Source of the DNA: Thermoplasmatota archaeon
Lineage (GTDB): Archaea; Thermoplasmatota; Thermoplasmata; Thermoplasmatales; Thermoplasmataceae
Direction of reading: 5' to 3'
Assembly: GCA_023487205.1 (NCBI GenBank)
Contig: JAMDBT010000046.1
Coordinates: 1 to 58,911 of the forward strand
Length of the DNA stretch: 58,911 nucleotides
The notes beneath the pieces are model-generated. The model did no database searches. It was not told where the DNA came from and worked only from the letters and a program-made list of their open reading frames with translations. The position numbers and the translations under genes were made by a program. This document shows positions 52,611 through 58,911 of the stretch, one piece after another (within the stretch, counting starts at the first letter, position 1; each line of letters begins with the position of its first letter).

Positions 52611-54235
52611 AGAATCATACAACGCTTGAAAGATGGATTCTGCTGTTTGCACCTTCCATCTTTGTATTTCTGGTCATCCTGTTCCCTTTTCTTGACCTGG
52701 CATCAGGTAAAATTAACGCAGGCTTTATCACACAGGTATTCAGCAATTCTCCCGTGTCACTGGTCACAAGGAGAGCGATCTGGAACTCCACATTGCAGGG
52801 GGCGTTCAGCGCCCTGTTATCATTCGCAGTGGGCCTTCCCCTGGGGATGTTCCTAGGACGTTTCAGCTTCAGGTTCAAGAAAGCAGTCACTTCCCTGATA
52901 CTGGTTCCGTTCTTCCTTCCCTCAATTGTGGTTGTCCTTGCATTCGTATCCAGTTTTGGTCCGGATTCCTTCCTGCACGCTGTCATCCCGTTCTCCGCAG
53001 TCCTTGCCAGCGGCTTTACGGGCATTATTGCAGTGAACACGTTCTTCAACGCGCCCCTGGTTGCGCTCTTTACCATGACGGCTATCGAGCAGGTTGATCT
53101 GTCCCTCGATGAGGCTGCCATCACGCTGAATGCTTCAGATGCCAGAAGGTTCTTCACCGTTTGGGGAAGAGACGGTATTGCCTCAGGTCTTGGCGGTGCC
53201 CTGCTTGCGTTTGTATACTCCTTCTCTGGCTTTGCTGCTCCGCTGATCATCGGTGGATCCCAGAACTACACAATGGATGCGTGGATCTACTTCTTTTATA
53301 GAACGGTGTACAATTTGCCGGCTGCAGTTTTTCTCGCGATCATTGAGGCGATTGTTCTCATGGTTCCTGCAGTGGCATACGTCATGTTCTTTACCAGAAA
53401 ACCGCGGGTCGCAGGAGGAGGCCCCCTCGTGCGATCGCCACGAACGGCAAGAAACATTTTCTTCCTCATCGGGCTTGCCTATGCTGCACTCTGGATAGGC
53501 ATTGAAGCCTATATTCTGTCCTCAGTTCTTGCCATGTCGCTGTTCAATGGCGGGACGCACTGGACCGGCCTGGGCAATTATTACGTCCTGTTCGGAAGCA
53601 GGGCGGACTACGCTGTTGGCATCGGGGCCTGGAACAGCATACTGAACACCCTGTTCTACGGATCCCTGACCGCCTTGCTGGTTACCGGCCTGGGGTCAAT
53701 GTGGATCGTGGGCAAGCGAAGACTGGCAGTTACCGGCGCTCCAGTGGCTGACCTTATGCAGTACGTCCCTCTGGTTATTTCCGCCATTGTGATGGCATTC
53801 TCAGTGCTGGTGGTTTATGGTTCCGTTACGCCCGTATACCTGCTGTGGGTCCTCATTGTTGCGGCACAATCCGCTGTTGCGATTCCCGTCGTATTGAGGA
53901 TTCTTGAGGCGGGATTTTCCCCCATTCCGAGGAGCCACACAGAGGCAGCAATGGTGCTCAAGGGAAACGCATTCTTTGAAGTGGAGCTCCCAATGGCTAA
54001 GTCCACGTTCGGATCGGCATTGATGTTTGGATTCGCGATCAGCCTGGGGGAATTTTCCGCGACCAATTTTCTTGCCAGTGGCACATTTATCCCGCTGACC
54101 GTGGAGATTTACTTGTTGCAGTATGATCGGTTGTTCGGAGCAGCCTATGCTGCAGCTGCCATTCTACTGATTGTGAGCCTGATCTCGTTCTACGTCATTC
54201 AATTGTTGGGGGAGAGATTCAGTGCCTTTCGTTGA
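52589..54235 (+). CDS. thiP: Thiamine ABC transporter, fused permease
   Basis: 548 residues with about 12 membrane spans in two homologous halves, as in ThiP. Each half has an ABC permease EAA-type loop: DEAAITLNASDARRFFTV (first) and TEAAMVLKGNAFFEVELP (second). Overlaps thiB by 22 bases and the ATPase gene by 14. Confidence 0.93.
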   Translation: MANYHVLKNHTTLERWILLFAPSIFVFLVILFPFLDLASGKINAGFITQVFSNSPVSLVTRRAIWNSTLQGAFSALLSFAVGLPLGMFLGRFSFRFKKAVTSLILVPFFLPSIVVVLAFVSSFGPDSFLHAVIPFSAVLASGFTGIIAVNTFFNAPLVALFTMTAIEQVDLSLDEAAITLNASDARRFFTVWGRDGIASGLGGALLAFVYSFSGFAAPLIIGGSQNYTMDAWIYFFYRTVYNLPAAVFLAIIEAIVLMVPAVAYVMFFTRKPRVAGGGPLVRSPRTARNIFFLIGLAYAALWIGIEAYILSSVLAMSLFNGGTHWTGLGNYYVLFGSRADYAVGIGAWNSILNTLFYGSLTALLVTGLGSMWIVGKRRLAVTGAPVADLMQYVPLVISAIVMAFSVLVVYGSVTPVYLLWVLIVAAQSAVAIPVVLRILEAGFSPIPRSHTEAAMVLKGNAFFEVELPMAKSTFGSALMFGFAISLGEFSATNFLASGTFIPLTVEIYLLQYDRLFGAAYAAAAILLIVSLISFYVIQLLGERFSAFR

Positions 54236-55181
54236 AATACGAAACCTTACCAGGCGATATTCCAGGAATTTTTCGCTGACTGACGTCTCCTTTGACCTCG
54301 AAGGAGGCGAAAGCCTTACCCTCATGGGACCAAGCGGGTCCGGCAAGACCTCCCTTCTCCGCCTCATTTGCGGGCTTGATTTTCCAGATTCCGGGGAGAT
54401 AATTATCGATGGAAAGAACGTGACTGGTCTTCATGCAAAAATGCGGAACGTGGGGATGATATTCCAGGATCTTGCCATTTTTCCGCACATGAGGGTGTAC
54501 GATAACATTGCCTACGGGCTCCGTGCACAGCGGGAGAACGAGGGAATCGTAAGGAAACGGGTAATGGAACTTGCGGAGCTGCTCAGGATTGATCACCTTC
54601 TTCAGAATTATCCCGGACAAATATCCGGAGGTGAAAGGCAGCGTGTTGCCCTGGCCAGATCGGTTGCGCCGTCACCGTCCCTGTTACTGCTGGACGAACC
54701 CATGAGTTCCCTGGATACCCAGCTTCGGGAGAACGTCAGGAGCGAGATCAAGGCCTTTGCCAAAAGGGTTGGGCTCACGATGATCTATATTACCCACGAT
54801 CACAGGGAGGGATTCTACATGGCAGACAGGGCGGGACTCATATTCGATGGCAGACTCGGGATAACTGGCGCACCGGATGAAATATTCTCACATCCGGAAA
54901 GCACGGTTGCGGCCCGGTTCCTTGGATACAACGTGATCAGAATGGATGGGGAGGAAACTGCGTTCTACCCCACGGACTTTGAATTCACGGAGAATAATTC
55001 AAGCATATGGGGAACCGTAAAAACGGTTGGTTTCGAAGGCGAACTCTTCAGGTTGCATGTACAGCTTGATAGCGGGGAGACCATACAACTGTGGCAGCCG
55101 CCCTCGGATTCCGCGTGGAAAAAAGAAGTTGGGTCCAGGTTAGGGTTCAGGCTGAGGCGTAAGGTCGTTATCAAGGATTAG
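54222..55181 (+). CDS. thiQ: Thiamine ABC transporter, ATPase
   Basis: 319 residues. Walker A GPSGSGKTS at 36-44, Q-loop IFQDLAIFPHM, signature SGGERQRVALARS, Walker B LLLLDEP, switch His in IYITHDHRE, and a C-terminal TOBE-like domain (about 235-319). It is longer than bacterial ThiQ and of the CysA/PotA-like type. Start GTG 54222 within the thiP end. Confidence 0.92.
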   Translation: MPFVEIRNLTRRYSRNFSLTDVSFDLEGGESLTLMGPSGSGKTSLLRLICGLDFPDSGEIIIDGKNVTGLHAKMRNVGMIFQDLAIFPHMRVYDNIAYGLRAQRENEGIVRKRVMELAELLRIDHLLQNYPGQISGGERQRVALARSVAPSPSLLLLDEPMSSLDTQLRENVRSEIKAFAKRVGLTMIYITHDHREGFYMADRAGLIFDGRLGITGAPDEIFSHPESTVAARFLGYNVIRMDGEETAFYPTDFEFTENNSSIWGTVKTVGFEGELFRLHVQLDSGETIQLWQPPSDSAWKKEVGSRLGFRLRRKVVIKD

Positions 55182-55218
55182 TCGCATAGCATCAGACGCA
55201 CCAAAAGAAAGACTGCAA

Positions 55219-55461
55219 ATGGACTGTCTGTGTACAGATATTTGTGAAGACCCAAAGATTGATGACAGGACGCATTACAAGCTGAAGAAGATGGAGGGAG
55301 ACGGGAGCTTCAGCAAACTCCTTAGCTTGCCGGCAGACGAATCGAAAGTGGGATCCAAGGAGTCACTGAGGAGATTCTATGGTACGCTGACTGAAGAGGA
55401 AGAAGAACCTATGGAGACCGCAATTAAGGAGTTGAGAATCAGCTTCAGGGACAGGTTATGA
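55219..55461 (+). CDS. VapB-type antitoxin, probably orphaned
   Basis: 80 residues. DDRTHYKLKKMEGDGSFSKLL matches the core of DUF217/VapB antitoxins (usually DExYEKLKKMKGEGSFSE), and the acidic C-terminus is typical. The first about 14 residues do not look like the normal N-terminal strand, so the gene may be damaged too. The stop overlaps the VapC remnant as ATGA. Confidence 0.6.
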   Translation: MDCLCTDICEDPKIDDRTHYKLKKMEGDGSFSKLLSLPADESKVGSKESLRRFYGTLTEEEEEPMETAIKELRISFRDRL

Positions 55462-55745
55462 AAGCTCCTCTTGACGGTTCAGCAATCATGGCGTTGCTCA
55501 AGAATGTCAATAAAACCATATCGTAGGTTGAAAAAGCAGATGAGGCGTGGACAAGCACCTTATGCCTGCAGGAACGTTTCTCGGAGAGACTTATTCGAGG
55601 CAGAGGGGGGAAAGCCCGAGAGGAAGGTTAACGGACTTCCTGGACAAGATTGGAGTGATAGATTTCACTTTGAGCGATGCAAGGAAGGCTGGTAAATGGA
55701 CAAGTTGAAATTCCGATCCCCAATTCGATATGTTGATGAATTCCG
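55458..55745 (+). pseudogene. Broken VapC (PIN-domain) toxin gene
   Basis: ATG 55458 opens MKAPLDGSAIMALLKN, the start of a PIN toxin (normally LDTSAIIALLK), then stops at TAG 55524-55526. Further on, another frame reads RGESPRGRLTDFLDKIGVI and DFTLSDARKAGK, and a third gives IPIPNSDMLM; both are standard VapC segments. Several frameshifts and the stop make it inactive, and the end is overwritten by the start of the helicase gene. Confidence 0.75.
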
Positions 55746-57109
55746 GGAAGTCGCCTCCTACCCTCACCCACAGAGGTGGACTGATCCTCCTTGCCAATCC
55801 CAGTTTTGGGCCCCCGGATTTCTTTGTCTATGATGACAGGCTGGGAACCTATACTGCACCTGCATTCCGCTATTCGGATACGCTGAAAGCGATTAAGGGA
55901 TTGAACGACCAGGTGATGGCAGACGAAGGTTCTGTCGATATAGGTGACGTGGAGGGCATGAGATCCTATCAGAAGGAGGCCATCAGGCAGTGGTCTTCCA
56001 ATGCCTACAGGGGCATCGTTGTTCTTCCGACGGCTGCGGGCAAGACACACATAGGTCTCGCGGCAATGTCCAGGCTTAAGTGCTCCACCCTGGTTGTTGC
56101 GCCCACAATCGAGCTCGTGAGGCAGTGGAAGGACCGCATTGAAAGAACCTTCGGCGTAAAGGTGGGAATGTTGGGTGGAGGAGAGAAGGACATCCTCCCA
56201 ATTACTGTGTCCACCTTTGACTCCGCATACCTGATGGCAGAATCCCTCGGAAACAGGTTCCGGTTCCTGCTTGTGGACGAGGTGCACCATCTTGCATCCG
56301 AACAGTTCAGGCAGATAGCGTTGATGTTCGCGGCGCCGTACAGGCTTGGCTTGACAGCTACACTGGAAAGGCCCGACAAGCTTCACGAGACTCTTTCCGA
56401 ACCCATGGGTGGAAAGATCTTTGAGATGGGTTACGAGGAACTGTCGGATTACCTGGCAAATTTTCGAATCGTGCGGATCCCGGTGGATCTTTCGCCGGAA
56501 GAGCAGGCAGAATACGACGAGAACAGGCGCGTTTTCCTCACATACCTCAGGAGGCACAGGTTCTCAATGCGTGGCCCGTGGGACTTCGAGAGATTCATAA
56601 TGAGCTCGTGGAATCCGGAGGGAAGGGAAGCCCTGCTTGCCTGGAGAAGATCGCGTGAAATTGCTTTCAACGCAGAGGCCAAGATAGACAACGTCAGGTA
56701 CGTCCTTTCCCGGCATCCGGAAGACAAGACACTGATATTCTCCGAGGATACCGAAACGGCCTATATGATCTCCAAGGAATTCCTCTTCCCGGCCATTACC
56801 TACCTTACGCCGGCGAAGGAGAGGAAGGAGTACCTTGACATGTTCAGAAGCGGACAGGTTCGTGCAATATCCTCGTCAAGGGTTCTGGACGAGGGAATAG
56901 ACGTCCCTGATGCCTCGGTTGCGGTGGTTATCAGCGGTTCGGGGAGCTCGAGACAGTTCAGGCAGCGGCTTGGCCGCATTCTCAGGCCGGCTTCCGGGAA
57001 GAATAGCACACTTTACGAAATCGTTGCGAAAGGCACGTCGGAATTCCATACGTCCAGCAGGAGGAGAAAGGGTGTTCCCGTCGGAACTCCTGACAGTGAG
57101 AAGAATTAA
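55730..57109 (+). CDS. XPB/Rad25-like superfamily 2 DNA helicase
   Basis: 459 residues. Walker A LPTAAGKTHIGL (about 99-110), DEVHH at 183-187, GLTATLERPD, and in the second RecA domain SSSRVLDEGIDVPD and RQRLGRILRP. The short N-terminal part precedes RSYQKEAIRQW, which is the Q-motif region of XPB. ATG 55730 falls in the VapC remnant; ATG 55736 is equally possible. It is coupled to Bax1, its known partner, by a 38-base overlap. Confidence 0.93.
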   Translation: MLMNSGKSPPTLTHRGGLILLANPSFGPPDFFVYDDRLGTYTAPAFRYSDTLKAIKGLNDQVMADEGSVDIGDVEGMRSYQKEAIRQWSSNAYRGIVVLPTAAGKTHIGLAAMSRLKCSTLVVAPTIELVRQWKDRIERTFGVKVGMLGGGEKDILPITVSTFDSAYLMAESLGNRFRFLLVDEVHHLASEQFRQIALMFAAPYRLGLTATLERPDKLHETLSEPMGGKIFEMGYEELSDYLANFRIVRIPVDLSPEEQAEYDENRRVFLTYLRRHRFSMRGPWDFERFIMSSWNPEGREALLAWRRSREIAFNAEAKIDNVRYVLSRHPEDKTLIFSEDTETAYMISKEFLFPAITYLTPAKERKEYLDMFRSGQVRAISSSRVLDEGIDVPDASVAVVISGSGSSRQFRQRLGRILRPASGKNSTLYEIVAKGTSEFHTSSRRRKGVPVGTPDSEKN

Positions 57110-58412
57110 GGGAAAAGTAATCCCGTCATTTCTTTCCCCTGATTCACAGGACTATACCAGGTCTGTCATAGACCTCTTCCTATCCGGAACAGGAAAGACC
57201 CGCGGGGAATTGGAGAAGGAGATAAGGAATCTTGAGACCGGCTTTCCCAACCACAAGGCGATTCGCGGTCTGTCGATCCTTATGGAAAGGAAGTCATACT
57301 TCGAACGGCCCACGAAACTGGACCCGCCATCGGTCAGGAAATTCCTTTTCGCCGTTGCGCATAAAATTCCCCTCACCCCCGCGGAAAGGAAAAGATACAT
57401 TGATCTGGCCGCAGACCATTTTGGATCTCCCCCGAACGGGATAGATGCTGCGATTTACGGAGACATGGATGACCAGTTCATACTTCGCAGCACAGATGCT
57501 GTTTCACAGAAGCTGCTGGGACTCGAATACAACCGGGAACTGGTAGAGACCCTCCTGATGAAATCAGACTACATGAAGATCAGGCTTTCAGGAGGCTGGA
57601 AAAACTTGATCTGGCTCATCAAGCGGGAGGGGCTTATGTTCCGGATCGAAAGCGAGAATGCTTCCATCCAGTATGTAATCGTGGATGGTCCCCTTACGGT
57701 CCACACTCAGACCACCAGGTATGGTGAAAGGTTTGCGTCCCTGTTCCGTCACATTTGTTCAGCGGAATCCTGGAGCATAGAGTCCACCGTTCGACTGAAA
57801 GCAGGCAATGCGAAATCCCAGTTTGCATTCTCAATCGATTCTGCGTCCTCGGATCTATTCCCCTCGGTGGAACTGTTCCGGGAGGAGTTTCCGGAATTTC
57901 CATGGATTGTTTCCCGGGATCCTGAACCCGTAGTCGTGGCGCAGAGAGTCTTTTATCCTGATCTAACGGTCCGAATTGGAGACCGAACAGTTATGATTGA
58001 CCTGAGCAGGCCGGCCTACCAGAAGCACAACGAGGAACGGGATGTTCTGATCAACGGTAAGGGTATCCCCTGGGCAACGGTTTACCTGCTGGATGCCGGA
58101 GAAAAGCCTGTAAAGGGTGCAATCAACGTTACGATCCCGGTCAACTGGGATTCTCTTCATTACGCCCTGGAAACCAGGCTGCCCGGAAAAAGTTCGCGCA
58201 AGGAAGAAACGAAGAAGGTGGCGGTGGAACGGGAAATACCTGCCGGATTCGCGGACCGGTTGAGGGAAAGAATTGATGCCCTGCTGCCGGACTTTGACAG
58301 GATCTCGGAGTACGTCGAGTCCGAAGGCTACAACCCATCCAGGGTCCTGCCTGAGCTCGGCTACAGGATCAGGTGGGACGGGCTTTCCGCAAAGGTTTCA
58401 AGGAAAAATTAG
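57072..58412 (+). CDS. bax1: Bax1, XPB-partner nuclease (DUF790)
   Basis: 446 residues. The opening FPSELLTVRRIKGKVIPSFL is the Bax1/DUF790 signature, and the C-terminal part has the nuclease-like FYPDLTVRIGDRTVMIDLS and VLINGKGIPWATVYLLD segments. Archaeal Bax1 binds XPB and cuts near bubble junctions in nucleotide excision repair. The frame opens at 56910 inside the helicase, but GTG 57072 has AGGAGGAGA seven bases upstream and coincides with the start of homology. Confidence 0.93.
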   Translation: MFPSELLTVRRIKGKVIPSFLSPDSQDYTRSVIDLFLSGTGKTRGELEKEIRNLETGFPNHKAIRGLSILMERKSYFERPTKLDPPSVRKFLFAVAHKIPLTPAERKRYIDLAADHFGSPPNGIDAAIYGDMDDQFILRSTDAVSQKLLGLEYNRELVETLLMKSDYMKIRLSGGWKNLIWLIKREGLMFRIESENASIQYVIVDGPLTVHTQTTRYGERFASLFRHICSAESWSIESTVRLKAGNAKSQFAFSIDSASSDLFPSVELFREEFPEFPWIVSRDPEPVVVAQRVFYPDLTVRIGDRTVMIDLSRPAYQKHNEERDVLINGKGIPWATVYLLDAGEKPVKGAINVTIPVNWDSLHYALETRLPGKSSRKEETKKVAVEREIPAGFADRLRERIDALLPDFDRISEYVESEGYNPSRVLPELGYRIRWDGLSAKVSRKN

Positions 58413-58495
58413 CCCTGACGGGAGCCTGGCTGCGGAGAGGGCTATTGGTGATTAACGGCAGGCCACAATTGCCTTCATGCTACGGAAAAAATGTC

Positions 58496-58514
58496 TGATC
58501 AATTGGGGATCAGG
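58496..58514. terminator. Small inverted repeat between convergent genes
   Basis: CTGATC and GATCAG with a seven-base loop lie between the end of bax1 and the end of the SHOCT-domain gene. It may help end both transcripts. There is no adjacent T run. Confidence 0.3.
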
Positions 58515-58911
58515 GCTGCGTCCCTCCCCTGGATTCCGGGCCGTTTGTCTTTCCCAGTATTTTTGCCTTTTCTCCGTCGAATTCGGCCTGTGTTATCGCC
58601 CCTGAGTCCAGAAGCGCCTTAAGCCTGGTCATCCGATCAGCGCCATCCTCCTGCCTGGGCTTTCCCGGACCCCTGACTGATGACATGAAACCGGCAGCCT
58701 TTCGAGCAGAATACCTGACGCCACTCGCGGCCATCCTTCGGGTTGCAGGGAAGTACACCACCATGGCGATCAGTGCTGCCAGGATAATTCCCACTACCAC
58801 GAATCCGGTAACTGAACTGCTGACCGGGCCATTGTTTGGGCCTGGACCGGGGCTCGATCCGGTAGAAATCACATACAGGGAAGAGGCCGCAGAATTCGCA
58901 AGGTAGATGTA
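58510..58911 (-). CDS. SHOCT-domain membrane protein, cut by the right window edge
   Basis: The frame is open through the window end, so the N-terminus is missing. It reads through LANSAASSLYVISTG, a Pro/Gly/Asn-rich linker, one membrane span (VTGFVVVGIILAALIAMVVYF), a basic helix, and a C-terminal SHOCT domain (RLKALLDSGAITQAEFDGEK). A GTG at 58872 would be a possible internal start, but the residues before it look like the end of an extracytoplasmic domain. SHOCT domains are short oligomerisation or membrane-associated motifs; function unknown. Confidence 0.75.
   Translation of the reverse strand, partial: YIYLANSAASSLYVISTGSSPGPGPNNGPVSSSVTGFVVVGIILAALIAMVVYFPATRRMAASGVRYSARKAAGFMSSVRGPGKPRQEDGADRMTRLKALLDSGAITQAEFDGEKAKILGKTNGPESRGGTQP

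Noticed and set aside
56910-57071. N-terminal extension of Bax1
   Set aside because: The region codes for the XPB C-terminus in another frame; a strong ribosome site precedes GTG 57072.

Overview
The window reads as a chromosome segment of a heterotrophic, aerobic member of the Thermoplasmata (Thermoplasmatales-like archaea) of medium GC content. The archaeal markers are the PolD large subunit DP2, CDP-archaeol synthase CarS, GPN-loop GTPase, Nob1, XPB-Bax1, type II methionine aminopeptidase, Pth2, a COG1395-type regulator and an archaeal-type 8-oxoguanine glycosylase Ogg2. The Thermoplasmatales assignment (inference) rests on glycerate 2-kinase next to pyruvate kinase (non-phosphorylating Entner-Doudoroff), a surface protein with GLPxGTxW repeats, many TATA boxes about 25 nt upstream of start codons (leaderless transcripts), and frequent TTG/GTG starts. 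No tRNA, rRNA, CRISPR array or intact insertion sequence was recognised.

Layout. 1-7.2 kb: MarC membrane protein, 3-dehydroquinase, a winged-helix regulator, glycerate kinase, pyruvate kinase with an extra C-terminal domain, and an M13 metallopeptidase. 7.7-13.7 kb: CTP synthase, SCP2-like protein, DP2 and GPN GTPase. 14.2-17.9 kb: a small zinc protein, a candidate small RNA, then superoxide dismutase, Ogg2, the NAD(P)HX repair enzyme Nnr and Nob1, which together look like an oxidative-damage and quality-control run. 18.9-19.8 kb: a pseudogene patch (histidine phosphatase and MFS transporter).

19.9-31.2 kb is the most striking part. On the minus strand eight overlapping genes encode a four-subunit 2-oxoacid:ferredoxin oxidoreductase (KorDABC), a giant HdrA-HdrA-MvhD fusion (resembling QmoA joined to QmoB), a fused HdrC/HdrB-like CCG protein, and EtfA and EtfB. 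A second short operon beside it encodes a Rieske ferredoxin and a single-chain EtfB-EtfA fusion. I infer an electron-transfer module that links ferredoxin reduced by 2-oxoacid oxidation to Hdr-type flavin/Fe-S chemistry and Etf. EtfA in this operon appears to start at CTG.

31.3-47.4 kb: a YVTN-propeller surface protein, methyltransferase, PadR regulator with a palindromic operator, Map, Tmk, a trans-sulfuration enzyme, Pth2, CarS, an HTH-CBS regulator, membrane proteins, ThpR, GcvH, RlmE, COG1395 and ACT-type regulators, a PaiB-like protein and an M61 peptidase. 47.7-51.0 kb: five overlapping genes (4-TM protein, nucleotidyltransferase fold, split-barrel/methyltransferase fusion, GT2 glycosyltransferase, small protein) of unknown joint function. 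51.3-55.2 kb: a TPP riboswitch in front of a thiamine ABC transporter. 55.2-58.4 kb: a decayed VapBC pair, then XPB helicase and Bax1 nuclease. The right edge cuts a SHOCT-domain membrane protein.
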